64,000 nucleotides of DNA from positions 1 through 64,000 of the forward strand of contig NZ_JAVCWH010000002.1 of the NCBI RefSeq assembly GCF_030846195.1, in the 5' to 3' direction. This document shows, in pieces, positions 19,334-27,657 of this stretch. The position numbers and the translations under genes are program-made. The notes under the pieces are model-generated. The model was given only the letters and a program-made list of their open reading frames with translations. It was not told the origin of the DNA and searched no databases. Each line of letters begins with the position of its first letter. Positions within the stretch are counted from its first letter, which is position 1. The stretch comes from Paracoccus yibinensis (GTDB lineage Bacteria; Pseudomonadota; Alphaproteobacteria; Rhodobacterales; Rhodobacteraceae).

Positions 19334-20364
19334 CCGTATGCCGGCCGCGCCGCGGCAATTTCGTCCAGGACAGACAGCGTCATCACATCGTCAACGGAAG
19401 GGGTCGCGCCTTCAAACTGGCCCAGACGGTCATAGATGTCGATCTGCGCCTGCCAGTTCTCGCGCGTCATCGCGCCCCAGCCTTGGGCGCGCGTCGCGTC
19501 GTTGAAGCTGTATCCGATGACGGGTCCCACGGCCGCCATCTCGGCCTCCCGGTCCAGGTTGGGATAGCGTGCCAGTAGGATCTCGACGGCCGCTTCGGGA
19601 TTGTCATGCACCCAACCCCAGCCACGGGCGATCGCGCGCAGCATCCCGCGGACCTGTTCAGGGTTCTCGCTGAGAGACTTGTCGGTGACATAATAGGGAT
19701 TGGCGTAGAGCTTGATGCCCGCGTCCCACAGGGTCATGTCGACGCGATCCGGGCCCAGGACCGACAGGGCGCTGACATTCGTCTTCCAGCCGGTCACCAC
19801 GTCGGCCTGCCCGGTCAGCAGCGGCGCCATGTCGGCGCCCATGACCAGCACGTTCACCTGATCCTCGGGGATGTCGTTGGCCGCCAGCAGCGCTTGCAGG
19901 AGAATGCGGGCGGTGCCGTTAGTAGCAACGGTCTTTCCAATCAGGTCCTTTGGTTCGCGGACGGGGTTCTTTTCGAGCGAGAAATAGGTGAAAGGATGCT
20001 GCTGATAGCCGGCAGCGATGCACTTGACCGGCAGCCCCTGCGACCGCGCCAGCATCAGCGACGGGCTGGAGCTGATCGAACCCATATGCGCGCGTCCCGA
20101 CGCGACCGAGGCGACGCCGTCGACGTTCGGGCCCCCCGCGACGACCTCCAGGGCCAGGCCTTCCTCAGCGAAGTAGCCGTTCTGGTCTGCGGCCAATTCC
20201 CCCAGGATGCCGTTCCCCGCAAGCCAGCCGAGCTGGAGCTTGACGGTATGAAGGTCCGAAGCCCAGGCACGCTGGATGCTGATCCGGGTTCCTGCGAAGG
20301 CGGCGCCAAGGGCGGTCATGCCCCGCAACAGACTGCGCCGGTCGAGCTTTGTTCTGTCTCGCAT
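19330..20364 (-). CDS. ABC transporter substrate-binding protein (SsuA/THI5 type)
   Basis: A 344-residue periplasmic binding protein with a twin-arginine-like leader ([14 protein letters not shown] at 8-21, cleavage near AWAS at 35). The mature part fits the NMT1/THI5/SsuA fold ([24 protein letters not shown]... split here only for length; GMWxx-type start). First gene of the minus-strand operon that runs to 11618. It is divergent from the LysR gene, with a perfect palindrome in the shared 142-base promoter region. The ligand is unknown; context suggests a carboxylic acid that becomes a CoA ester. Confidence 0.88.
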   Translation of the reverse strand: MRDRTKLDRRSLLRGMTALGAAFAGTRISIQRAWASDLHTVKLQLGWLAGNGILGELAADQNGYFAEEGLALEVVAGGPNVDGVASVASGRAHMGSISSSPSLMLARSQGLPVKCIAAGYQQHPFTYFSLEKNPVREPKDLIGKTVATNGTARILLQALLAANDIPEDQVNVLVMGADMAPLLTGQADVVTGWKTNVSALSVLGPDRVDMTLWDAGIKLYANPYYVTDKSLSENPEQVRGMLRAIARGWGWVHDNPEAAVEILLARYPNLDREAEMAAVGPVIGYSFNDATRAQGWGAMTRENWQAQIDIYDRLGQFEGATPSVDDVMTLSVLDEIAAARPAYG

Positions 20365-20467
20365 CTTTCCATCTCTCTGCTGGGTGGGAGGGCGGCCCTT
20401 GTTTCGACCTTCTTCATTGACTCTATCGTTGCCCCCGCAGTGCAGGTAGAAGAAAGACCTGCCAACT

Positions 20468-20488
20468 GTGGTGCAGAAAACGCACCAC
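20468..20488. promoter_or_regulatory. LysR-type operator palindrome
   Basis: GTGGTGC-AGAAAAC-GCACCAC, a perfect 7-bp inverted repeat with a 7-base spacer. It contains the T-N11-A core of LysR boxes (T20472, A20484). It lies 18 bases before the LysR ATG and about 104 bases before the divergent operon, the usual place for an autoregulatory site. It also argues against the GTG at 20468 being the LysR start. Confidence 0.7.
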
Positions 20489-20506
20489 CCCTATTTCCAG
20501 CGGGGC

Positions 20507-21415
20507 ATGATGCACACTAGCTTTCTAAGATACTTCGACGAAGTCGCTCGCCAGCGATCCATCCGGAAGGCGGCACAACTGCTTAACGTCTCGTCGACCT
20601 CGGTCAACCGCAAGATCATCAGCGTTGAAGAGCGGCTAGGCGTGTCCATTTTCGATCGAACCCCCGAGGGAGTCGAATTGACCGCCGTCGGCGCGATTTT
20701 ATTAGAACACTGCCGCACCGTTCTGCACGACTTCGAGCGGACAAAAATCCTCATAGATGATATGCGAGACCTGCGCACGGGCCATATCAACATTCACACG
20801 ATCGACTCGATCGCCATGGGTTGCCTTCCGCGCGCGATCAACGAGTTCGGCAAGATTTACCCCGACATCTCAATCTCGGTCACGACCGCCCAACCCGAGG
20901 ATGCCATCCATGCCGTGGCGACGGGGGCTGCTGAGATCGGAATTGCCTTCACGTTTACAGACCACCCTGGTGTCAGGCTGCTTTCGGAGAAATCCGCCCC
21001 CTTCGGCGTCCTCGTCCGTCCGGATCACCCGCTTGCGGGCCGAACCAGCGTCACAATTGAGGACATCCTGACCTACCGCCTAGTGCGCACTATCGACGCC
21101 AGGGGGGGCAATTCGATCATCGACCAGGCGATCAACACCTTAGTGACGCCCCTGTCGACCCATATTTTTACAAATACGCTTTTCTTGGCAAGGCAGATGA
21201 TCCTGGAAGGTCATGGCATCGGACTCTATACAAAGATCGGCTTTTACGATGACGTTGAGGCCGGCTCCCTCCGCTTCGTGCCGCTGCTGCAAGAAATGCT
21301 TGTTAACATACGCGTAGGCATCTTTGTCTCCAGCAGCAGTTCGATTGATCCGGCCAAACGCCTTATGTGCGGTGCCTTGGCCCGGGAAATGGCAAGAATG
21401 CGCCTGGATTCCTGA
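20507..21415 (+). CDS. LysR-family transcriptional regulator
   Basis: A 302-residue regulator. The N-terminal winged helix (about 3-62, with SIRKAAQLLNVSSTSVNRKI) is followed by a linker helix and an effector domain of periplasmic-binding fold (from about 90). It should control the divergent operon 11618-20364 and itself. ATG 20507 or the adjacent ATG 20510 is chosen, since the GTG at 20468 lies inside the palindrome. Base use is less GC-rich (several TTA, ATA and ACA codons) than the operon it faces. Confidence 0.88.
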   Translation: MMHTSFLRYFDEVARQRSIRKAAQLLNVSSTSVNRKIISVEERLGVSIFDRTPEGVELTAVGAILLEHCRTVLHDFERTKILIDDMRDLRTGHINIHTIDSIAMGCLPRAINEFGKIYPDISISVTTAQPEDAIHAVATGAAEIGIAFTFTDHPGVRLLSEKSAPFGVLVRPDHPLAGRTSVTIEDILTYRLVRTIDARGGNSIIDQAINTLVTPLSTHIFTNTLFLARQMILEGHGIGLYTKIGFYDDVEAGSLRFVPLLQEMLVNIRVGIFVSSSSSIDPAKRLMCGALAREMARMRLDS

Positions 21416-21477
21416 AAGCCGCGGGCGTGGCTAACTATAGGCGCCAATGAAAGGTGGACTGAATGCTGTCGCCGCAC

Positions 21478-21870
21478 TAGAAGGCGACCGACGCCGTCAG
21501 CACCCAGTGGTGCGCCGTGGCCGATCAAATCCGGCCCAAGGTGCCAAAGCTCGCCACACTGATGGAATGAGCCATCGTGGCGCCATCGGTTCGAGCCCGG
21601 TGGCGAATGCTGAACACGACGTGCTGGCCTACACGTCCTTCCTCAAGGAAAACCGGGCCGAGCTGCACTCCACCAACCCGATCGAGCGTCAGAACGGCGA
21701 GATCCAGCGCCACACCGACGTCGCCGGAATCTTCCAGAATGACGACGCCAGCGCCTGTCGGGGCTTTGCTCCTCGAACAAAACAATGAATGGGCCGTTCA
21801 GCGCGCCCGCTACATGACGCTGGCAACCATCGCTCCGATGGGGGATGATCCCGTCGTCAGCAGTGGCATC
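21478..21870 (+). pseudogene. IS256-family transposase remnant (C-terminal part)
   Basis: Three fragments in different frames resemble the C-terminal third of mutator-type (IS256) transposases: AVADQIRPKVPKLATLM near 21510, [20 protein letters not shown] with [18 protein letters not shown] at about 21620-21740, and [18 protein letters not shown] at 21770-21820. Stops and frame changes separate them and the catalytic N-terminal two thirds are absent. The remnant directly abuts the decayed integrase. Confidence 0.75.
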
Positions 21871-21874
21871 CTGA

Positions 21875-23233
21875 TCAAGCAGGCCCGCGCCGAACATCAC
21901 GGTGATGATCAGCGCCAGCTACACCTCCCCACAGGAAAGCATCACTGCGAACCCCTAATCCTCCGCCTACAAAGTCCGCCCAATCCTGCATCATCGGCCG
22001 ACGCTCCTCGAGGAGATCCTCGCGGAAATAGGCAGCCTCCAGCGGCGGCAGACCATGGGCCAAGGCGAACTCGATAGCATCTTTCCGATACCGCCTTTGG
22101 AACCGCGCCCACCCCTTGAAGGTCGCCCGGAACCCCGTGCCCGGTGATCTCGGGATCGAAACGCTGGACCAGCTTGAGGACGGTTTTCTCGGACAGCACA
22201 CCCGATTTCGTCCTTGCCTTGAAGAACAGGTAATCCCGCCCGCCATTGAGGCAGCGCAGGTTCTCGTGAACGATTAATGCCTGATGGCTGAGCGGCACCC
22301 GATGTTCTTGTCTCATTTTCATCTTTTCCGCGGGCGTGGTCCAGGTTGCCATCTCGGCATCGATCTCGTCGAAGCGGGCGAAACGGGCCTCACAGGTGCG
22401 CTTGGCAGTCAGCACGATCAGCATCGCCATTTGCCGTATCACCTCGCCACAGGGAACCTCGCACAGCCACGTCCAGAACTCGGGCATCCGCTGCCAGGGC
22501 AGCGAGCCGAAGTGCCGGGTCTTCCGCTGCACGCGCCCGTATGCGATCCCAGGATCGAACTGTGCCGGATTTCCTGCGAGACCGTGTTTCAGCCGGGCCA
22601 GTTCGAAGACCTCACGAGCACGGGCAAGAGTGCGTCGTGCCGTTTCATGCTTGTCGCGCCAGATGGGGCGCAAGCACTCGACGATGTCGTTGGTAGTGAT
22701 CTCGTCCACGGGTCTGCGACCCAGCACTGGGAGGACATACGCCTGGAGGGTCGTCCAGTTCTAGGAGATGTGCTTCCCATTGCTGAGGCCCTGGCTTTTC
22801 TGCTGAAACCTGAGCTGCGCGACGTCAGCAAAGGTGGATTTCGGCGCCGCCACCGCGACCGCCTTCGGCTTTCGCCGTCCCTGCCGTTCGGCAGCTGGTT
22901 CCAACCCCTGCTTGCCTGAGCCTTCCGGCCTGCGCACCTCGGTATATTCAAGATCACCCCGGACAGCCGCACGGATCCTCTCAACGCTCCAGCTCCGACC
23001 AGACTGAGCCGTGCCCAGGATGCGCGTTCACGGGCCTGCTTCAGGCTCGTGGCCGGAAAGTCTCCGACGGAAACCCAGATCCGGCGCGGCAGGCAGGCCT
23101 CCGCAGGCAGAATAACCTGGAAGACCTTGCTGCCCGATGGATAGAGCCTGAGAAACAGGCCCGATTCATCGCCAAGGCGTTCCTTGTTTTTGCCGAATGT
23201 CGCGGCTTCGATCTGCGTTACTGTCAGCGGCAT
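21875..23233 (-). pseudogene. Frameshifted tyrosine integrase (phage/island type)
   Basis: Pieces of one P4-type integrase lie in order across three frames. The N-terminal arm-binding (DUF4102-like) part starts MPLTVTQIEAATFGKNKERLG at 23233. The middle and catalytic part is in a second frame (ITTNDIVECLRPIWRDKHETA, then RVPLSHQALIVHENLRCLNG). The end is in a third frame (ATFKGWARFQRR, then [18 protein letters not shown]). At least two frameshifts make it non-functional. A normal member is about 400 residues, which the pieces nearly add up to. It probably once integrated the element whose tail genes lie at 23701-24870. Confidence 0.8.
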
Positions 23234-23442
23234 TGTTTTCCTTTCAGGCGCTACCCCGGTCAGGAAATGGTAACAGGCGGCGGTGGGCTGGGCTAACGAG
23301 CCATGAGAGCCGATGAGAACGCCTGACCGATATAGGTTAAGAGCATCAATGACTTGTCTGTCCGTGATGAGGTCGGATGATCCTCATAAGGAGCAATTAT
23401 TGACTTCACCTGCTCCACCACATTCAGTTGCCGAATCCGTCC

Positions 23443-23467
23443 AAGGACCCCAATTGGGGCCTTTTTT
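23443..23467 (+). terminator. Intrinsic terminator, plus strand
   Basis: AAGG-a-CCCC-AATT-GGGG-CCTT forms an 8-bp stem with one bulge and a 4-base loop, followed by a T-run. No plus-strand gene that it could serve remains upstream; the integrase remnant is on the other strand. It may be the end of a gene lost by rearrangement. The rest of 23234-23700 shows nothing else I can support. Confidence 0.6.
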
Positions 23468-23700
23468 CTTTTTATTTCAAAGGGTTTTGGTTGGGCTATC
23501 CGCCCTTCGGAGACTGGACGCTTGACGCAGAATGCGTCTCCGAATTGCCTGCGTCTCTCTTCGAGCGCCCCTCGATGGTCACAGGGCGGCGTGAAACATC
23601 CTCGCATGGGTTGCCGCGTTCATAGAATCGTGCCGTTCACGACATAATCTGATGGCGGAGACCGACACGAAAGCGAAGGACGGTCGGGAGGACGGCTACG

Positions 23701-24162
23701 GTGGCGGTCGAGACGCGGCGCATCACCGTGGACACGATGCGGATCGCCTCAGAATCCTTCCCGATGGCCGTGCCGCCCGAAGAGGCCGGCGTCGGGACCT
23801 GGACGAAGATCGGCCTCGACAACACCGATTACAACGACCAGGGGGCATTCGACGTTGCGAACAACCACTTCGTGGCGCCAGTCGACGGCACCTACCGCTT
23901 CGGCGCGACGCTTCTCTACAAGATCAACGCCAGAGCCACGGCCTGCATGCGCGGACGGCTGGTCCTGAACGGCACCACCGAAATCCGTGGCTCCCTCGGC
24001 GAAATCTCCGCCACCCACGTCTCGCTCGCCACCGCGATCTGGCTGCAGACCATGGTCCCGCTCACCGCAGGCGATACTGTCGAGTTGCAGGGGTATTTCC
24101 GGGTGGCGGACGGCTACTTCGCCGCCGACCACATGTCCTTCTGGGGCGCGAACGTCGGCTGA
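23701..24162 (+). CDS. Phage tail/structural protein with C1q-like fold
   Basis: A 153-residue protein of alternating beta strands. The segments FDVANNHFVAPVDGTYRFGA and GDTVELQGYFRVADGYF resemble the C1q/TNF-like jelly roll of phage tail-fibre tips, including a YRF core and a final FWGANVG strand. It starts with GTG at 23701, with GGGAGG 9 bases upstream. It is followed closely by the DUF6127-like gene and an endopeptidase, a typical prophage tail-end order. Likely role: receptor-binding or decoration protein of a prophage or gene transfer agent-like particle. Confidence 0.65.
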   Translation: MAVETRRITVDTMRIASESFPMAVPPEEAGVGTWTKIGLDNTDYNDQGAFDVANNHFVAPVDGTYRFGATLLYKINARATACMRGRLVLNGTTEIRGSLGEISATHVSLATAIWLQTMVPLTAGDTVELQGYFRVADGYFAADHMSFWGANVG

Positions 24163-24181
24163 GCGGCAGAGGGAGGATCCA

Positions 24182-24469
24182 ATGACACCACCCCAGTCCG
24201 ATGACTTCGTGCGCATCCCCGACGCCGAGTTCGAGGCGATCCTGACCCGGGCGGCCGAGGAAGGCGCGAAGCGTGCGCTCGCCGATGTCGGTCTCGACGG
24301 CGACGAGGCAGCGCTCGACATCCGCGATCTGCGCTCCCTCGTGGACTGCATCCGGCTGGTGCGCCGCACCGCCATGCAGACCGCCGTCCGCATGATCACC
24401 ACCAGCGTCATGCTGGCGCTGCTCGCGGGGATTGCCATCAAGCTCAAGATCTTCGGCGGCGGCCCGTAG
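24182..24469 (+). CDS. Small phage membrane protein, DUF6127-like
   Basis: A 95-residue protein with an acidic soluble N-terminal half (PDAEFEAILTRAAEEGAKRA and a helix to about 70) and a C-terminal membrane helix (VMLALLAGIAIKLKIFGGG). ATG 24182 has GGGAGG 6 bases before it. It lies between a tail protein and a peptidoglycan peptidase, so a role in lysis (holin-like) is possible but unproven. A decayed copy of its C-terminus is at 1974-2048. Confidence 0.75.
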   Translation: MTPPQSDDFVRIPDAEFEAILTRAAEEGAKRALADVGLDGDEAALDIRDLRSLVDCIRLVRRTAMQTAVRMITTSVMLALLAGIAIKLKIFGGGP

Positions 24470-24505
24470 CCGCTCACCATCCCATCCATCAGCCCAACCG
24501 CACCC

Positions 24506-24530
24506 GCCCTTGAGACGGGCTTTTCGTTTT
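24506..24530 (+). terminator. Possible intrinsic terminator
   Basis: GCCC-TTGAGAC-GGGC followed by TTTTCGTTTT. The stem is only 4 bp, but the T-rich tail and its place between two plus-strand genes fit a weak terminator. The ribosome binding site of the next gene starts right after it. Confidence 0.4.
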
Positions 24531-24547
24531 GGAGGACCCCCATAACG

Positions 24548-24870
24548 ATGACCTTCTACCGCCATTGGCGCGACGTGCCGGAGAGCGCCTGGCGCTGGCC
24601 GAGTTTCTCGCCCGCAGAAATCGCCTGCCGGGGCACCGGCAATCTGCTGGTCAACGAAGCTGCGCTCGACAAGCTGCAGGCGCTGCGCGACCGGCTGGGC
24701 AAGCCGCTGATCGTCCGTTCGGCCTATCGCAGCCCCGAGCACAGCCGCGCCGTGGGCGGCGCCACCCAGTCGAAGCACCTCGACGACGCGGCCTCCGATA
24801 TCGCCATGGCGAACCACGATCCGGTTGCTTTCGAGGCTGCCGCCCGAGCCGTCGGGTTCCTCGGCTTGCG
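24548..24870 (+). pseudogene. Peptidase M15-type cell wall hydrolase, truncated
   Basis: The first 107 or so residues are a clear M15_3 (D-Ala-D-Ala carboxypeptidase/endolysin-like) domain: FSPAEIACRGTG, the SAYRSPEHSRAVGGATQSKH segment with Zn-ligand His, and the D of DDAASDIA. After VGFLG the expected final HxD-type strand (family: ...HVDLG) is missing and sequence of an IS110 remnant takes over. The frame stays open by chance to 25378, so a hybrid 276-residue protein could be made, but it lacks a zinc ligand. ATG 24548 has GGAGG upstream. Confidence 0.75.
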
Positions 24871-25805
24871 CGACAGCATCCTCGCCAGCCATGTGCCGGG
24901 TCGCGCAGAGGAATGGACGTGCCGCTTGATAATGACGCTGTTGGCGCCAAGGATCCGCAGGCGCCTGAGGGATCGTTCGCCCATCTTTGTCGTTGCCCAA
25001 GACGTTCCTTGCCGCCGGTCGAATGCTGCCGGGGCACCAGACCCAGCCAGGCGGCAAAGTCGCGTGCCTTGTGGACGTCTCGGGCGGCGGAGCCAGAAAA
25101 GCAATGGCCGTGGCAATCAGCGGGCCTATGCCCGGAACCGTCATCAGCAGCCGGGCGACGTCATTTCCCTTGGCGCGATGGGCGATCTCCGCATCGAGCC
25201 TAGCGATCTCTGCCTCCAGATGCGCAAGCGCCGCGATCAAGACCTTCGGCGTGCGATGGCATCGGCAGGCAGATCACTTTTCGGGTTCTCGACGAGGGCC
25301 ACGAGTTTTGATGCGTTGGGCGCTCCCTGCGGCACGATCTGGCCGAACTCGGTCAGATGCCCCCCCAAAGCGCGTTGATTGTCTGTGTGCGCTGGCGGAT
25401 CAGAAGCTCACGCACGCGGAAGACCATTGCCGCGCCTTGAGTCTCTTCGCTCTTCAACGAAACAAAGCGCATCGTGGGTCGCATTGCCGCCTCGCAGATA
25501 GCCTCGGCGTCCGCCATGTCGTTCTTCTGGCGCTTCACGAAAGGCTTCACATAGGCAGGCGGGATCAGCCGCACGTCATCGCCAAGATTGCCGATCTCAC
25601 GGCCCTGGAACCGAAGGACCGCGCAGCGAAATGAGCGTCGCCACAGGCCTCCATTTCCACAACGCAACAGGGCAAGCTGAAGAACTCCAGCACCTGAGTG
25701 CACCGTATCCTTTTTGCGCAGAACCGCCCGCCCTGCGCCGTTGGCTCCATGCACCTGGAACACATTCTTCGCCAGATCAAGCCCGACGGTGATAATCTCC
25801 GACAT
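24868..25805 (-). pseudogene. IS110-family transposase remnant, frameshifted and 3'-truncated
   Basis: Starts MSEIITVGLDLAKNVFQVHG at 25805, the DEDD-type N-terminus of IS110 transposases. It continues in other frames with AYVKPFVKRQKNDMADAEAI and VFRVRELLIRQRTQTINAL, then in a further frame with LMTVPGIGPLIATAIAFLAP (the C-terminal IS116/IS110 domain), and ends at HVHSSARPGTWLARML. Several frame changes inactivate it and about the last 40 residues are missing. Its truncated end is joined to the M15 peptidase gene; its other end lies just beyond the HpcH aldolase stop. Confidence 0.8.
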
Positions 25806-25904
25806 GACCCGTCCCCTTTGTGGATCTTTGCAGACCCACCCTGGCACACAGATGCCGTTGGGGGCGGTCACATCATCAATGCCAACGGGGGGACGGTGGG
25901 TAAC

Positions 25905-26702
25905 TCAATAACTCCCATCGCGGCACTTGGCCTGCCCGTTTCGAAAGATTTGAACCGAGGCCGCTGCAGCTCCTGCCATCAACCTGACATCGTTCGAAAC
26001 GGTGACCATGTCAAAGCCCCATTCCTTGCCGCGGAGCGCGTAGTCTGGAGAGCCGCAATGCAGCGCCGCCCGCTTTCCCGCCCCGTGCGCTGCGGCAAGA
26101 ACGCGCTGGATCGCCTCGATCATCTCGGGCTCCTCGCGATCAAATCCGGTGCGATATTTTCGTCCGGTCAAGGCCAGGGTCAGATCCGCAGGCCCGATGT
26201 AAAGACCGTCCAGGCCCGGAGTCGCCGCAATGGCGTCCAGGTTCTCCATGGCCTGGGCGGTTTCGACCATGGCAAGAACGACGATCTCGTCTTCGGCCCG
26301 CTGCCCGTAATCCGCACCGGCGGAAAAGACGGCCCGTCCGGGGCCGAAGCTGCGGACGCCATGGGGCGGATAGCGGGTATAGGACACCAGGCGCGCGGCA
26401 TCGTCCGCAGTGTTCACCATGGGACAGATCACACCATAGGCTCCGGCATCGAGGATCCTCATGACCGCGACGGGATCCAGCCATTCCACCCGTGCCATGG
26501 GCGCGACCGGATTGCCCTGCATGGCCTGAAACATCCCGACAGCCGTCATGTAGTCGGTGACGCCATGCTGGAGATCGACGATCAGCCCGTCATAGCCCTG
26601 CGCCGCCATGATCTCGGCCACGAAGGGGCTTGGGATGGAGAGGAAGGCGTTCAGCGCACAGCTGCCACGCGCCCAGATTTCGCGAATACGGTTGGGCTTC
26701 AT
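25905..26702 (-). CDS. HpcH/HpaI-family 2-keto-3-deoxy acid aldolase
   Basis: A 265-residue class II (metal-dependent) aldolase. It has the family's DLQHGVTD segment (43-50), an E in VETAQAMEN and GPADLTLAL. Relatives cleave 2-keto-3-deoxy-L-rhamnonate, 4-hydroxy-2-oxo acids or similar to pyruvate and an aldehyde. It lies 13 bases downstream of the 2-hydroxyacid dehydrogenase and ends the sugar-acid regulon. The last dozen residues (GQAKCRDGSY) look unlike the family and lie against the IS110 remnant, so the natural end may have been replaced. Confidence 0.85.
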   Translation of the reverse strand: MKPNRIREIWARGSCALNAFLSIPSPFVAEIMAAQGYDGLIVDLQHGVTDYMTAVGMFQAMQGNPVAPMARVEWLDPVAVMRILDAGAYGVICPMVNTADDAARLVSYTRYPPHGVRSFGPGRAVFSAGADYGQRAEDEIVVLAMVETAQAMENLDAIAATPGLDGLYIGPADLTLALTGRKYRTGFDREEPEMIEAIQRVLAAAHGAGKRAALHCGSPDYALRGKEWGFDMVTVSNDVRLMAGAAAASVQIFRNGQAKCRDGSY

Positions 26703-26715
26703 GGGTTCCCCGCCT

Positions 26716-27657
26716 TCAGTTGACCGGCGTCAGCAGCGGCCTGCCCGCGAAGAAGGCATCCAGGTTGTCCAGCGTCAGTTGCGCCATGCGGTCGCGCGTC
26801 TCCTCGGTCCCGCTCGCGTGGTGGGGATAGAGGGTGACATTGGGCAGCGCCGTCAGCGCCGGATCGGGATGGGGCTCGTTCAGGAACACGTCCAGCCCCG
26901 CCCCCGCGATGCGGCCATCGCGCAGGGCGGCGATCAGCGCCCCCTCGTCCACGACCGAGCCGCGCGCGACATTGACCAGCGTGCCTTGGGGTCCAAGCGC
27001 CTCCAGCACGGCGGCCGAAATGAGGCCTGCGGTCCCTGCCCCGCCCGGCGTGGCGACGATCAGGATGTCGGCCCATTCGGCCAGGGCCACCGGATCGGGG
27101 AAGTAGGCGTGTGCCACCCCCGGCTTGGGGTTGCGGCCAGAATAGCCGATCGCCAGCCCCATGGCCTCGCAGCGCCGGGCGATGGCCAGGCCGATATTGC
27201 CAAGCCCCACGATCCCCGCGCGCTTGCCCGCCGTCGATGCCGTCAGCGGGAACATCCCCTGTCGCCCCCAATCCCCCGACCGGACATAGGCATCGGCCTG
27301 AACCAGCCGACGACGCGCGGCCAGCATCAGCAGCACCGCCGTGTCGGCCACGTCATCGACGAGCGCCGTCGAGGTATTGGTCAGCGTGATCCCCCGCCGC
27401 GTCATGGCGTCCAGGTCCATCAGATCGAACCCGGCCGAGGAACAGGCTGCCAGCTTCAATGCGGGCATCCGGTCCAGCATCGCCGCATCCACCGCGACAT
27501 GCCCGTTCACGACCATGGCCGTGCAGAGCGGTCCGGCATGGGCCAGCACCGCGTCCTTGTCAGTGGCCTGGTCCAGCCGGTGCAGGGTATAGCGCGCCTC
27601 CAGCGCCTCCAAGAAGCGGGGGCGCAGGGGATAGGCGACAAGGACATCAGGCTTCAT
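26716..27657 (-). CDS. D-isomer 2-hydroxyacid dehydrogenase
   Basis: A 313-residue NAD(P)H-dependent reductase, like glyoxylate/hydroxypyruvate reductases. Cofactor motif GLGNIG is at 151-156. The catalytic trio is R232 (NVARGS), E261 (LNEPHP) and H280 (PHHASG). Its ATG overlaps the stop of the double ATPase (ATGA). In context it could reduce the aldehyde or 2-oxo acid released by the adjacent HpcH aldolase, for example hydroxypyruvate or tartronate semialdehyde. Confidence 0.88.
   Translation of the reverse strand: MKPDVLVAYPLRPRFLEALEARYTLHRLDQATDKDAVLAHAGPLCTAMVVNGHVAVDAAMLDRMPALKLAACSSAGFDLMDLDAMTRRGITLTNTSTALVDDVADTAVLLMLAARRRLVQADAYVRSGDWGRQGMFPLTASTAGKRAGIVGLGNIGLAIARRCEAMGLAIGYSGRNPKPGVAHAYFPDPVALAEWADILIVATPGGAGTAGLISAAVLEALGPQGTLVNVARGSVVDEGALIAALRDGRIAGAGLDVFLNEPHPDPALTALPNVTLYPHHASGTEETRDRMAQLTLDNLDAFFAGRPLLTPVN

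Noticed and set aside
23409..23421. TGCTCCACCA that resembles the 3' end of a tRNA or tmRNA
   Set aside because: No T-loop, anticodon arm or acceptor partner could be found upstream; only a short GGAGCA/TGCTCC pairing exists.
23293..23607. Minus-strand 104-codon frame
   Set aside because: No ribosome binding site, no recognisable domain, and it runs across the intrinsic terminator.
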